Below are positions 1-11,927 of a stretch of 64,000 nucleotides of DNA, piece after piece. Source of the stretch: Cephalotus follicularis (taxonomy: Eukaryota; Streptophyta; Magnoliopsida; Oxalidales; Cephalotaceae); assembly GCA_001972305.1 (NCBI GenBank), contig BDDD01000019.1:781382-845381 (forward strand). Direction: 5' to 3'. The position numbers and the translations under genes are program-made. Position 1 is the first letter of the stretch. Every line of letters begins with the position of its first letter. The notes under the pieces were generated by a model. It was given only the letters and a program-made list of their open reading frames with translations. It made no database searches and was not told the DNA's origin.

Positions 1-214
1 TTTTGGGCAAGTACTTTATTTTATATAAACTACTTGATGACTGTTTTGGAAAGGACTATTTTGCATACATCTATATGTATGGATATGGTTTCAAGCGTTT
101 ATGAAAATATAGACTACTTGAAACATAATTGACAGGATTGTTTGATTGTTGTGCTTTCCTAGCTCAGGGCCGATTAGCATTACTGATCGATTGACTGTGA
201 TGGGAATTCCATAT

Positions 215-585
215 TAGTTACTAAACATGGAGTGTAAGTAACTGGGAGTTCATATGTGTTATCTACTAAACACGGAGTGGAAGTAGCTAGGGTTTCCCAT
301 ATTGTGGTTACTAAACGCAGAGCGGAAGTAACCGGGCTACTAAACACGGAGTGGAACTAGCCAGGGAGTCCCACCTTCCGCAGTTACTAAACGTAGAACG
401 GAAGTAACTGGGTTACTAAACACAGAGTGGAAGTAACCGAGTGCTAAACACAGAGTGGAAGCATCTCTGGAGTGACTGATGGATTGTTGTGGCGGTTACT
501 AAACGCAGAGCGGAAGTAACCGGGTTGCTAAACACAGAGTGGAAGTGACCGGGTGCTAAACACAGAGTGGAAGCATCCTAACGGG
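215..585 (+). repeat. degenerate tandem array, unit about 28-29 bp, around ten copies
   Basis: The word CTAAAC recurs at about 221, 266, 311, 340, 387, 416, 444, 499, 528 and 556, each followed by a variant of RSAGAGYGGAAGTARC. The steps are 28-29 bp, or 45-55 bp where a unit is expanded. Two unit types differ mainly by C/T at CpG positions (ACGCAGAGCGG and ACACAGAGTGG), which suggests methylated CpG decay within the array. Confidence 0.8.
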
Positions 586-711
586 TTGCACCTTTACTGT
601 GAATATGCATATATAGATACATATATGTATATACTGTTATATATACCGTACTGCATCACTGTGCATTCATACATGACATGCATTATCATTGAAACCGAAC
701 TGTATTTATAC

Positions 712-736
712 TTAGCCGAGTGAGGACAAAGGCTAA
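712..736 (+). other. conserved LTR stem-loop, copy in LTR F
   Basis: TTAGCC and GGCTAA form a perfect 6-bp stem around a 13-nt loop containing GAGTGAGGAC. It lies 366 bp before the LTR end. Equivalent stem-loops occur in the LTRs of Gypsy A, B and C and in solo LTRs G and H. Confidence 0.55.
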
Positions 737-1102
737 CCCCCTACAATTTCAGATTGATTTCAGGTTGATGCAGTGGATTGTTACCGTTGAGTTCCGTGGA
801 GCAAAATGGAGTTTTATGTTGTTTTTACCTATGAGAAATGTTAATGGATCATTGTAATAAATGAATCGATGTATTGATGAATATTGTTCACGTTCCGTTT
901 GAGGGCAGTTAACTTTGATGATGTTTATTGTTGTAGCATGTAGTATGGGATGCATGTTACGTTATAATTCGGCTTATATTTAAATGCTTCCGGAAGTTGT
1001 TAATGGATATGGAAAGTTTTAAATTTATGGTAAATTACATAAGCCCGATTTATATGTTGATTGCCACCACTATATATGTTGTTTGTGAAACAGGGTGTGA
1101 CA

Positions 1103-2501
1103 ACTGAACTCACAATTCACTGATACCGAGTTGTGGAATATTCGTGAGAATCTAGTTCTGATTCTGAATTCTCTATACACGCTGATGGCATATTAAGGAT
1201 CTGAGGAAGGGTATGTGTTCCGGATGACGAGAACATCAGAGATGAGCTACTGCAGCAAGCTCATAAATCAAATTACAGTGTTCATCCAGGAAGCTCTAAG
1301 ATGTGGCATGACATGAAGAGAAACTACTGGTGGAGTGGTATGAAGAGAGAGATTACATAATATGTAGCAAGATGTTTGGCCTGTCAGAGAGTGAAGGCTG
1401 AACATCAAAAACCTACGAGATTGCTACAATCATTACCAGTGGTTGAGTGGAAATGGGAGCATGTGACCATGGACTTTGTATCAGGTCTACCGAGGTCACA
1501 GAATGGGCGCGAAGCAGTGTGGGTTGTCGTGGACAAACTCACCAAGTCTGTACACTTTCTTCCGATGAACATGACCTATTCAATCAAGAAATTGGCTCGA
1601 TTATACATCCGAGAGATAGTGAGATTGCATGGAGTGCTGGTCAGTATTGTTTCTGACCGTGATGCGAGATTTACTTCAGGGTTCTGGAAGAAGTTCCAAG
1701 CAGCGATGGGAACGGCCTTGAACTTCAGTACTGCATTGCATCCACAGACTGATGGACAGTCCGAGCGTACCATTCAGACTCTTGAAGATATGCTGCGGGC
1801 TTGTGTTATTGACTTCGTTGGGAGTTGAGAGGGTCATCTTTCACTATGGAATTCTCCTACAACAACAGCTATCATGCCAGCATTGGTATGGCTCCTTACG
1901 AGGCCTTGTACGGGAGGAAGTGTAGATCTCCCATTTGCTGGGATGAAGTGGTGAAAGACAGGTACTGGGACCGGATCTTGTACAAGAGACTACTGATAAA
2001 GTCTTGATAATCAAGAAGAGGTTACTCGCTGCACAGAGTCGGTAAAATAATTATGCCGATAGAGGAGAAGGAAGCTCGAGTTTGAGAAGGGAGATCATAT
2101 TTTTCTGAGGATCTCGCCTTCGAAAGTAGTGCGCCGATTTGACCTGAAAGGGAAATTGGATCCACGGTATATTGGACCCGATGAGATATTGGAGAGAGTT
2201 GGGGAAGTGGCATATCAGATCACACTACCACCTAGCTTATCGAGTTTTCATAACGTATTCCATGTTTCCATGCTACGGAAATACGCCATCTCACGTCTCG
2301 ACTTACGACCCCGGATTCATCAGTGATAACCTATCTTATGACGAACGGCCAATGAAGATTTTTGATCGCAAGGAGAATCTACTGAGGAATAAGACTATTC
2401 CTATGGTGAAGGTATTATGGCGGTTTCACGGAGCTGAGGAAGCTACATGGGAACGTGAAGCCGAAATGATGGAGACATTTCCTCACTTATTCGGAATGTA
2501 A
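1103..2501 (+). pseudogene. Gypsy A integrase and chromodomain (broken)
   Basis: This is the C-terminal half of a Ty3/gypsy pol, which inserts the cDNA copy into the chromosome. In order: the HHCC zinc-binding region (about 1255-1390, with [11 protein letters not shown] at its end), the catalytic core with its three acidic residues (in [15 protein letters not shown] and [13 protein letters not shown]), the tail with HNVFHVSMLRKY, and a chromodomain ending in EEATWEREAEMMETFPHLF. Chromodomains of this group are known to steer insertion toward heterochromatin. Breaks: TAA at about 1357, a stop or frameshift near 1826, more near 2008 and 2300. The upstream RT is not present; LTR F abuts the remnant at 1102. 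Gypsy B at 25245-26653 is the best reference copy in the window. Confidence 0.9.
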
Positions 2502-2528
2502 AACTAAATTTGAGGATGAATTTTCTTT

Positions 2529-2541
2529 AAGGAGTGGGGAA
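2529..2541 (+). other. polypurine tract of Gypsy A
   Basis: A purine run (AAGGAGTGGGGAA) directly precedes the LTR start TGTAATAATTG. Polypurine tracts prime plus-strand DNA synthesis. Confidence 0.8.
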
Positions 2542-2693
2542 TGTAATAATTGCAATTTTCAATTAATGTATATTGTACACATGATGAATAAAATGTGCAT
2601 TTAATTGACATTAATTATCCAATTATAATACGGATAGTGATTATTGAATTTTCGGTTGTGGAATAAAGTTCAAACGGACAGAATTAGGGCTGG

Positions 2694-2775
2694 ACAGCCA
2701 ACTGTCTCAGGGGGGCAGCCGACTGGCCAACCTTAAACGAAACAACTGACTGTCCGAACAAAGCAGTCGGCTGGT
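2694..2775 (+). repeat. TCGA-core motif cluster 1 of the Gypsy A LTR
   Basis: Four copies of an AGYCGACTG-like palindrome, some mutated, start at 2696, 2717, 2744 and 2765, giving steps of 21, 27 and 21 bp. The cluster lies about 150 bp from the LTR start, the same position as cluster 1 in Gypsy B. Confidence 0.7.
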
Positions 2776-3231
2776 TTGACCTGGACAGGTTGCCTGATAC
2801 GTGTTCAGGAACAGGGCAGGCATGGCAATTGAGTGGCTTGTTGTATGGCATGTGTCCTAAACGTGTCATCAACAATTGAGGCATGTCAATAGCTGATTAG
2901 CAGCTGAGAGTGAAGTCTTGCAGTCCCTGCAAACTTGCAAAACATAAATTGAATGAGAAATGTGCATGTGAGAGAGAGAAGAGAAGAGGATGAAAACTTG
3001 AGTTGTGACTGGAACTGGTCACTGGAATCACGAGTTCTTATATCAGTGTTGCATGAGTATTAAGAGAGTTTAGTAATCGTCTAGAGAGAAGAGTTCAACC
3101 ACTGTATTGATTGTGCATGTTAGTTTGGAGTTCCAAGTGGAGTTAGGGAGCTTGGAATCAATTGGTAAGCTCCTGTTATAATTTCGGTTGTTGATATAGT
3201 TGTTCAATAGGTATATGTATACTGCTTTTGT

Positions 3232-3254
3232 TATATATATATATATATATATAT
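3232..3254. repeat. (TA)n microsatellite
   Basis: A run of about eleven TA dinucleotides inside the Gypsy A LTR. Confidence 0.95.
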
Positions 3255-3520
3255 CTTCTGTTAACATGCACGGATAGTTAATTGCTGGATTTCTGGATTG
3301 TTCTTGTTAAGTTGAAGTTGGAACTCAAAGAGAAGAATCAATCCGAATTGATTCTTGGATAGCGATTGAGGTAGGGGTATTGACATGTTTTCGAAGATAT
3401 AATATGTATATCATGTATGGATAATTTCTGTATGATTGCATATTATTAATTGGTTGGAATTGGATTGTAAACATGCATACTCTGTTTCTGTTAAACTACT
3501 GTCTGTCAATTTTCTGGGCA

Positions 3521-3661
3521 AAACAGTCTACTGTTGAACCCAACAGTCGACTGCTGAGGACAAACAGTCGACTACTCAATGTAAACAGCCGACTGTTAAG
3601 TGCAAACAGTCGATTGCTCAATGTAAACAGCCGGCTATTCTTATGAACAACAGACTGCTAA
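3521..3661 (+). repeat. TCGA-core motif cluster 2 of the Gypsy A LTR, 21-bp period
   Basis: Copies of ACAGTCGACTGYT start at 3523, 3543, 3564, 3585, 3606 and 3627, with a degenerate one near 3650. The steps are 20, 21, 21, 21 and 21 bp. The core is the 10-bp palindrome CAGTCGACTG. Decayed copies read CAGTCTACTG, CAGCCGACTG and CAGTCGATTG. Confidence 0.85.
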
Positions 3662-4624
3662 GAGATAAATTGCTGATAATAGGTACTGTTTAGGCTTAAA
3701 TTGTATGTAATCACATTGGCCTCCACATAGGATGATTCTAACAGTCAATCCTGGCCATATGTAGTTACATTTCGGGAATTAAACGACTTATGCATACCTT
3801 GTGAGAATTGGGTAAGGATGATTATGGTATGCTAATGACCTTGATTAAATCCTTGAATTGCTACGGTCCTTATTGATGTGCTGCTGTTATAGATGTTGTA
3901 CATCTATTAAGTGTTCATAAACACTATTGTTTCACTTAATTTCAAGGATTGAACCAATTAAGTCCTATAAGCACAAATATGGATTTTTATCTATGGTTTC
4001 AAATTGGAAACTTACTTTTAATGATTTATTGTTCCTCCTATGGGAGGTACTACTACTGTTTTGTTCTCCAATAGAGAACCACTATTATATTGATACCCTT
4101 TCCTCCAAAACAGAGGTACGGCCATGGAATTGTTAAATGTTTCTAAAAGGAAACTACTACTATATTGCATATTATAAATATATGTAATATTGCTATTGAA
4201 TTGGAATGAATTGATTGTCTATGATATTGCCGTTAGTCGAGTGATAGGAGACATCATTGGCTACGGGGTGGTCCTATGTGCCAGGAGTTGGCTAGAGCTC
4301 CCACCAAACTTATCTGCAACGCAGATCCTGATTGTTACCTACCTGCCAAATGCCGACAGAATTGTTACCTGATCTATCATCTTCGGAGTGTAGGGTGATA
4401 GTTTGGTGGTGCGCAGTTTGTGCTAGGAGTCAGCGATATGTGACACCAAACCATTGTACCGATTGATTGATTGTACCCTTGTGCGGTATTCTTGAATTGT
4501 ACTGTTTATGGCCACTTGGTATGATTGATTATATATATTGGAATACCTACATATAGATACTATTTTAAAATATAAATGTCATACATGTTGCATATATATT
4601 TTAATTTTCATGCATTATTCCTGC

Positions 4625-4649
4625 TTAGCCATATGAGGACAGCGGTTAA
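4625..4649 (+). other. conserved LTR stem-loop, copy in Gypsy A
   Basis: TTAGCC and GGTTAA pair as RNA with one G-U wobble; the loop contains ATGAGGAC. It lies 343 bp before the LTR end. Confidence 0.5.
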
Positions 4650-4992
4650 CTCCCTACAATTTCAGATTGACGAAGGTGTTTGGGGCAAGCGCTGCTGAAG
4701 CTTTATTGGAGAGCTTCTGTTAATTTAAGGTTGTTATTTACTATGTCAATTGTATTGTAATAACGATCATACTCTGTTTTTTATTTTTTACATTTTCAAT
4801 ATGTAAAAGATAACTCGTTTGTATTGTGTAAGCACATAGTATGGGCTGCGTGCGGATCATTTAAATAATCTGGCTATTGAACGTTTCCGCAAATTGTTAA
4901 TGATATTTGGATTGTTGTTGAATGCTGGATTATTAACTGTTTACCATATAAATATGTTGTCTATGAACGTGAGAAATAAACGGGGTGTGACA

Positions 4993-6447
4993 GATTCCAT
5001 GGATCTGGGGGATGATTGGAAATTATACCGAGGTCATTCTGAAAGTCAGGGACTATTAGGATGGTCGTACCTGATTCCCGGGATGTTTTGGGAAACTTAT
5101 AGTCGTACTGGGATTCAAACCGGGCTTTTGGGGTCCTACTTGGTTTTGGAATCAGTTGACATGTGTGGGACACATATCGTTTAGTGAAAGGATGACATAT
5201 GGAGATGTTACTTGGCCAGAGAACATTTATTTTACTGGACTTTTTCATTTCTAAGGAAATGAGTTCAAACAGCACCCTAAATAGATTGTTCTGGGCTACG
5301 GGGTATGTTTTTCATTTATGAATAATTGATTATTCATGGAGAGAGAGACATTTTTGGAGCACTTGGGATGAACCCTATGCCTTGGAAAGGCTTGGATTTT
5401 GGCCTCCCATAATGCTCCTTTAATGGGCCTAATGGTAACAAGATAGTTACTAGTTGGTTGGAAACTAAAGGAATTAGTTAGTTGACTTGTCAACTTTCTT
5501 AATCCTTAAGTAACACATGGTCATTTACATGGCTCTAATACTTCCTCCAAGGGCCGGCCATATTGAGTGGAGAAGAGTGAATGTGTGTTGCTCACTTGTG
5601 ATTGGTTTACAAGTTATGTGAGTGTAGATCTTTTGAAAGTCTTCACTTAATGGACAAGGCAAAACATGGAAACGGATGATGCTTAGTCATTCTCTTCTTT
5701 TATCCTAACACAAGCCAGCCTTTTCTCTCTCTTTTCTCTCTTCTTCTTCCTCTCATTTCACGAGTGAAGAACTCCATTGATGGAGTCATAGAACTTCTTT
5801 GTTCTTGAAGATAGAAGCAAGACATACTCTCCTCTCACCCTCCACAACTCCTAGTAGGTGGAAATCATCACATATCTCTATCTCCTTTGAGTGATATTTC
5901 TAGGATAGAATTTCTACCGAAAACACCTTCCTATAATGTCTTAGCCGCCACTTTTGGAGACTAAAATGTGAAGGTGGATTGCTTGGATAGCAAGGCAAAG
6001 GAACACATCAAAATGGAGTGAAGGAGTAATGACATTTTGGTGAACTTTTTCCGTAATCTCTTTATTTGTTTTGTGATGTGGTGTGTGTGTTGGATGCTAA
6101 GGTTTTGCCAAACCCTAGCTTGCTTGTTTGTACAGGTAGTGATGTTGTGAAACCCTTAGGGTTATTGGTGGAGATTGGTGTAGGGCTATGTGTGCAACCC
6201 TAACCGAATTTGGTATGTAACCATTGCTAGGGTTGGTGTTCCCTTGCTCCACCAGAAACCCTAGCATGCATGGAACCTGTTTCTTCTACTTTTAATTGAC
6301 CAATTAGTGATCCTTGGATGTAATTGGGACATTTTAGGGCAATGGTTATGGGTGATTCCTTTGCTGGAATTATTTTTTTAAAATTTTTCACTATAAACCC
6401 TACTTGCCTGAAATGGTTTTCTTCTGCTGCTTTCCCAATTTTCAACA
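4993..6447 (+). repeat. Copia A 5' LTR, portion right of Gypsy A
   Basis: It matches the 3' LTR pieces 15647-16778, 19690-19983 and 29177-29199 along its whole length. It ends TTTTCAACA just before AG and the primer binding site. The match stops on the left at 4993, where Gypsy A is inserted. It has no gene; short open frames here are part of the LTR. Confidence 0.85.
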
Positions 6448-6449
6448 AG

Positions 6450-6462
6450 TGGTATCAGAGCC
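6450..6462 (+). other. primer binding site of Copia A (initiator tRNA-Met)
   Basis: TGGTATCAGAGCC is complementary to the 3' end of plant initiator tRNA-Met and lies 2 nt after the LTR end. Confidence 0.9.
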
Positions 6463-8590
6463 TCTAATTGGCATTAATTGTACCATTTATAAATGTGTAG
6501 TGGCATAGCAAAGGGACTTTGTCCCTTGGCCGAATCTTGGACCCCAAACCCTAGAGTGGCATTGGCAAAAATGTGACAATTGGAATGTGAAAATTCTAAT
6601 TATTTTGCCAATTGATTGAACTTGTGTAAATGACTCTTTGAGTGGATAGTTCGATGTACCAAACATTAATACATTGGGTGTTGATGGTGCATCGAGCATT
6701 CCAACATCCGTATGTATGATTTTGGATCTCGAACAGACCTTAAATAAGTCATTAAACGGACGTTTAAAAGTGTCGTGATTTTTTGTTCGAAAGTTGGTCA
6801 TGTGCGGGAATTTTTGCATAGATTTTTTTGTACTAGTGAGTGCAGATTATCTAGCAGTTGGCCAAAGCAAAAAATTGCACTAATTAATGATAGTCTGAGT
6901 ACAGGATTATTCTGGACAGTTTCTGGCAGTCCTTGCTAAGATTCTGGCAGTTTTCTGCACTCTTACCGACATTTTCTGGTACGATTACTGCTGGTTGCCT
7001 GAAAGTTTCCAGCGAGCTTTCAACGAGCTTTTTTATGCAGTTTCTGTGCAATCTTCGCACAGTTACTGTTAGTAATATTTCATGTATAGGATATTTATGT
7101 ACTAGGATATTCGGACATAGATTCAATTCACTTATGCACATAGTTCATTTAGATAGTGTAATTTATTCAAGAGGAATATTTATATTAGTTTATTCTAATA
7201 TTTAATTACATTGTTTTCACTCTATAAGATCCAATGATGGGATCAATGTTTAAATGTACTTGGATACTATATAAGACTATACTAGATTTTATTTTATCTA
7301 GTGGGAGTCGAGTTTTAAAGTTGGTTATATTTACCAAAATGCCACTAAGCATTTATGTTGTTAGGTGTTTATTCATTAAAACATAAAGTGTATATTTTCT
7401 TCAATTTCTTATGTATGCTGGTAGACTAGTGACTAGAACTACCTTTTGGTTTCTTCTGTGGATGAAATTTAAATGCTTTATTTACGTGGTTATTCATTTG
7501 GTCTGTAATATGGCTGCCTGCGTGCGCCATAATTTTTCTTGTGTGTTATTTTAGGATAAATAAATTCTCTTCTCCTTCATTATTATATTCTTTATTTTTA
7601 TAGTTTCTAAGGTTGTAATTTATTTAAATTTGAGTACAATGGAGCATGAATAGGGGATCAAGAAAGACGCGAGACCAAGTGAAGACCATGTATGCATGGT
7701 GAAATGTGTAATAAAGTAGAGATTAAATTTCTTATCACCTATGAGACTAGGTGGTCACGTTTGACACACGTGATCACATAGATAGTTAAAGTCCCTAGTC
7801 AAGCTGCTTTTTATGATGCATAAGATGGATGTTTTTGTTTTTCCAAATAATCAAAACACGTCCAAGCATGCCAAGCCGTCCAAAAGGATTGGAAGATAAT
7901 AATTTATCTAATAATGGCTTATGGTAAAATGAAAAACTTGATGAGACCAAAATTCCTCCAATTGTGAAATAATAAGCCCATAAGCGATGGGGCACTTTGG
8001 AGTCCCGTCATTGGGCTTCCACGACCTTCGTTGAATGGTGTGGACATATTGGGGATGTCAACTGCCTCCGCAGAGGTCCTCCGTATGATCATTTCTATTC
8101 CATTTCAGTGTGAGGTACACTAGAAGGAAATAATCAGGTTTTGGCACTCTGACAAGCTCCCTTGTGGGGATCAAAATGGGTTTATTTCTTTGAGCATTGT
8201 GGGTTTGACTTATACCGGGTTCATATTGTTGACACAACCCACCGTTGTGGACTATATGGGCCGACAGGCCGAACTTGTATCGGATCTTGCATTTCTAAGT
8301 GTGGGACCTTAATGCAAATTGGCATTTATGCATACATATTTCAGTATAATGGCTTATTATGCCCAACGCTGAGGCCATGTTATGCGGAATAGATTCCGAT
8401 CCCCACTAGGAAGCGGGGCTTCCCGAATTCTACAGAGGAGGTGTGGGATACGATTAGAATACTGGGAGGAGCCATAATTACAAAAGACCAAGGATTATAG
8501 TAATAACATTAATCGAATGATTTGCTAAAATTTTCTCTCTTTTTCCTCATATAGGTTGCTAGTTTTCACATATTCTACAAATATACTCAA
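6463..8590 (+). other. untranslated leader of Copia A; no gene seen
   Basis: This is about 2.1 kb between the primer binding site and the gag start. It aligns in patches with the shorter leader of Copia B (47055-48486), for example the block around 7960-8110 with 47890-48060. The open frames are short, on both strands, and match nothing I recognise. Confidence 0.6.
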
Positions 8591-9210
8591 ATGGCAGACA
8601 TCACAAATATATTAAACTCACATGTAACTCCTAAGCTTGAACATCCTATTTTTACCGAATGGAAATGCATTTTGCGTATTAATCTCACGAGCTTGAATTT
8701 AATTCATGTTATGACTGAGATACCCCCCGAGCTAGGGAATGATACATCCGACCATCACAAGGCATATGTGGCTAAGTGGTGGGATGGCAGTTATCAAGCT
8801 CGTAGCCTAGTAGTTGTTGGCATGCCGCCACAATTGCATATGAGGGTTATGCACTCACAGACCTTGTGTTCCATGCTTGCACAACTCGAGGAGTTGTATG
8901 ACACCTAATCTAGTTCTGGAAAGGCAGATTTTGACCAAAGTGGGTCGAGATCAACTGTGATGCCTCATATTCCTATCGGAACAACCTGTAAGAGAGGTAG
9001 ATTAGATGGATCTAGTTCCAAGGGTGAAAACCAAAGGAAGAGGTAGCTAGTAACAGGGGATATCATTCTAGATAGGATGAAAAAGCTACGAAAAGAGAAA
9101 GCCTACTTCTATTGTGGGAAGCAAGGGCACTGGAGGAGAAATTGCAGTACGTTCCTAAAGTCCATAGCTGGAGGTGCCTCGGGTAGCTTACAATGTAAGT
9201 TCAATTTGAG
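8591..9210 (+). pseudogene. Copia A gag (broken)
   Basis: Gag forms the virus-like particle that encloses element RNA. An ATG at 8591 opens MADITNILN and runs to a stop after LEELYDT (8906-8908), with FTEWKCILRINL, a copia gag signature, about 20 residues in. The same frame region then continues past the stop, and a CCHC zinc knuckle (YFYCGKQGHWRRNC) lies at about 9107-9150. Stops at about 8906 and 9043 break it. Copia B has the same start (MADS) at 48487. Confidence 0.75.
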
Positions 9211-9214
9211 TAGA

Positions 9215-11880
9215 TGACTCATTGTGAGATTGACATTTTTACCTCTTTGCAGGAGCTAAGAGACGCTAGTCAGTTGAGGGAGCTGGTACAGCTAAGGAGT
9301 AACGCCATGGTGATGCATAGAGGATTCACACCAATGTTGTTGGCGTTTATGAATTGAAAATTTTGTAAATGGATATGTATTTAAGACATGATCTCTGCAT
9401 ATAAAGAACATTGTAAGAAACTAATGATTTGTTTCAAATATGAATAAGATGAGCTGGAAGCTCGAATTTTTGTATAAATTCTGTATAGTCTTATACTTCA
9501 AAATGTTCTAGTTAGTGCAAGAGGCACATGGACAAAAGAGATCTATGACTTATACAATTACCATAACATTGCATTAACAATTCAAGGAACTACTAATAAA
9601 AGACTATGAGAAATAAAAGAGATGATAGTATTCTCTCTCAATGGACACCTACTTGAACACCAAAGCTTGGTGGATATCCGTATGGAGTAAATAGACGTTA
9701 ATGAATTTGGTCCAGTCCATGATGTCTTTTATACATCTTCCAATCTTATTCTATGTAATGCACTGTAGTCAACAGCGTACATCCTAAACCGGATTCCTTT
9801 GAAATCTGTCTCCTCCATATCTTGTGAGATATTCAAATGGAGGAAACCCAACCTAAACCAACGTTAGGTTAAGGGTTGTCTAGCTTGTGTAAGAAGGTGA
9901 AAACCTTCTAAGGTGGAGGCACGATCTAGACGATGTTGGTTTGTGGGATATCCTAAAGAGAACTTAGGATATTATTTCTACCATCCCAACAAACAAAAGG
10001 ATTTTATTTCGCACACTGCAAAATTCATAGTGAAGGAATACCTGCTTGTAGGAAGCAGTGGGAGTTAGGTGAAACTAAGAGAGTTTCCACCAGATAAAAA
10101 CCCAAAGGATGATAAGGAACTAGAGGTTTAAACCTCTAGAGACATAATTGGGGAAGGATCCCAACCTGAGATAGAATCTCAGTTAGGCACTCCTCAATTG
10201 GAGGAGATCAAGCAAAGGTTTTCAACAGCGCCTAAGAAATAAGGTTGTCTTAGTAAAAGGCATTGAAAAACCTATCATAAGGGATAGTGATGAGCCTGTT
10301 AGCTACAAGGAAGCAGTGAAATGCACTCATTCCAGTACATAGCCACAAGCCATGAAATCCGAAATGGACTCCATATACACAAAACAAGTAAGGAACTTGG
10401 TAAATGCAACCGAAGACATAAAATCCTATTGTATGCTAGTAGATATTCAGGATGAAGATTGACGTTAATGGATAAGGTTAAAAACCTATAAAGGGCAATT
10501 GATGGCGAAAGGGTACAGGCTAAGACAAGTGGTCAACTATACCAAAAACTTTCTCTATAGTTACAATGCTTAAGTCCATTCAGATACTGCATGCATTTGC
10601 CGCTCATTGTGAAAATGAGCTACAGAAAATGGATGTCAAGACGGCCTTCTCTAAGGGATATCCTGAAGAGGATATCTATATGTCCCAAACTCGAGGGGTT
10701 TACATCCGATGAGCATTGGCAAGTAAATGTGCAAACTCCTAAGTTCTACCTAAGACCTTAAGTAAGCATCCTGTAGCTGAAACATCTGATTTGATGAGAC
10801 CATTAGAATCTTTTGGCCTCATCAATGATATGGATAAACCTAATGTCTACCAGAAATATGATAACTCAGAAATCACTTTCTTGGCACTGTATGTAGAGGA
10901 CATACTACACATAGAGAATGGTGTAGGTATGTTATAATATAGTTAACCAAAAACTTCTTCACAAAGGATTTGGGAAGGGCGTCCGACGTTTTCAGAATGA
11001 AGATCTATAAGAGATAGATCAAGTAGGTTGTTTGGAGTTTCCTAAAGCCAGTACATCAGCAAGATACTGAAATGGTATGGAAAGGAATTCCATATATGGC
11101 TTATTGCCAATCAGCCAAGGAATTCACCTTTCCAAGAGGAAGTCTTCTAAGAGTTTTCAGGAGAGGACAGGCATGAACAAGCTGGCTTATGCTTCGCATG
11201 TGGGCTCCTTCATGTATGCCATACTTCATACAAAGCCTGATGTCGCACATTGCCTAGAGAATGGCTAGTCGATTTTAGTCCCATCCCAGTGAAAGGCACC
11301 GTGAAATTGTCAAGAGTATATGATATCTGAGAGAGAGACTCAATATATCTTCTTGACATATGGAGATGATAGTGAATTGAAATTTAAGAGTTATAACGAC
11401 TCTAATTTCAACTGTGATCTGGATGATCACAAATCTGTTTCAGGATAAGTGTTGGTCCTCAACAGAAGTGCTGTGTGAGTTGGAGGAGTTTGATGCAATC
11501 GAGGACTGCATACTATACCATGGAATAAGAGTATGTTGCAACCTGTGATACCGATATTGGTAATTGGTTTGGATACAGAATTTCATGCCTGAACTTTAAT
11601 AGAGATTCCATCCGTCGTTTGTCCAGTTGTGCTGACTGTGACATTGATGGAGGCTTTTGCATAAGCCATGGAACTCAGGTCCCATTACTGCACCAAACAT
11701 ATACAGCAACGGTATCATTTGATCATTGAGATCATATATAGGGAAAACGACTCGAAAGAGACATTATAGAGGAATTACAGGAGCCATCATCAGAGTAGAT
11801 GTCACCATAGAGAGAGTTGCAGTGGAATCAAACTTAGCAGACCCACTGACCAAAGCCATGAGCTATGATAAATAATGCAA
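9215..11880 (+). pseudogene. Copia A pol: integrase end, RT and RNase H remnants
   Basis: Recognisable pieces, in order: end of integrase (about 9930-10080, WFVGYPKENLGYYFYHP), start of RT (about 10300-10430, QAMKSEMDSIYTKQV), RT middle (KMDVKTAFSKGYPEEDIYM, about 10625), the catalytic motif now YVEDIL instead of YVDDIL (about 10890), KDLGRAS, then RNase H pieces (YASHVGSFMYAILHTKPD at about 11190-11245; NLADPLTKA near 11838). The copia order of integrase before RT is clear. Many stops and frameshifts are present and the protease and integrase core are not recognisable, so the copy is inactive. Confidence 0.8.
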
Positions 11881-11916
11881 TGGACTTAGGCTGATGGTCT
11901 TTGTGGCCTGAGGGCC

Positions 11917-11927
11917 AAGTGGGAGAT
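11917..11927 (+). other. polypurine tract of Copia A
   Basis: AAGTGGGAGAT directly precedes the 3' LTR start TGTTAGACAGG. Copia B has the same tract at 51740-51750. Confidence 0.85.

Larger units (their letters stand above)
1..1102 (+). repeat. LTR F: 3' part of a gypsy-type LTR inserted in the Gypsy A pol
   Basis: The stretch ends in GGGTGTGACA, the same terminus as the other gypsy LTRs here, and pol sequence resumes at once at 1103 with no primer binding site. It is therefore a solo LTR or the 3' LTR of an element lying to the left. It is not the LTR of Gypsy A, because the body differs from 2542-4992. It contains a 28-29 bp tandem array (about 215-585), a TATATA-rich segment near 610-640, and the stem-loop at 712-736. 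It carries no gene; the small open frames in it match nothing I recognise. Confidence 0.75.
1..4992 (+). mobile_element. Gypsy A: right part of a Tekay/Del-like chromovirus with LTR F nested in it
   Basis: What is seen: an integrase and chromodomain remnant (1103-2501), a polypurine tract, then a complete 3' LTR (2542-4992). The 5' LTR, gag and most of pol lie left of the window. The sequence after 4992 (GATTCC...) continues the LTR of Copia A: the same sequence is found uninterrupted at 15647, so Gypsy A inserted into the Copia A 5' LTR. The protein is close to that of Gypsy B, and parts of the LTRs align (for example 4226-4300 with 28406-28480), so A and B are sister families. The lineage call rests on the integrase tail and chromodomain. 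The left target-site duplication is outside the window. Confidence 0.85.
2542..4992 (+). repeat. Gypsy A 3' LTR, 2451 bp
   Basis: It runs from TGTAATAATTG after the polypurine tract to CGGGGTGTGACA. It carries two TCGA-core motif clusters (2694-2775 and 3521-3661), a (TA)n microsatellite, a CTTATATCAG box near 3036 that is also found in the Gypsy B LTR and could be the promoter, a possible splice donor AATTGGTAAGCTC near 3160, and the conserved stem-loop at 4625-4649. No gene is seen in it. Promoter and splice roles are inferred from position and from the match to Gypsy B. Confidence 0.85.

Noticed and set aside
1..1102. LTR F as the 5' LTR of Gypsy A with an internal deletion
   Set aside because: Its body does not match the Gypsy A 3' LTR, and the sequence after 1102 is mid-pol without a primer binding site, so it is a separate insertion.
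8162..8392. 76-codon frame with Cys/His content in the Copia A leader
   Set aside because: The equivalent part of Copia B (48100-48290) does not keep the frame; no zinc-binding spacing is present.
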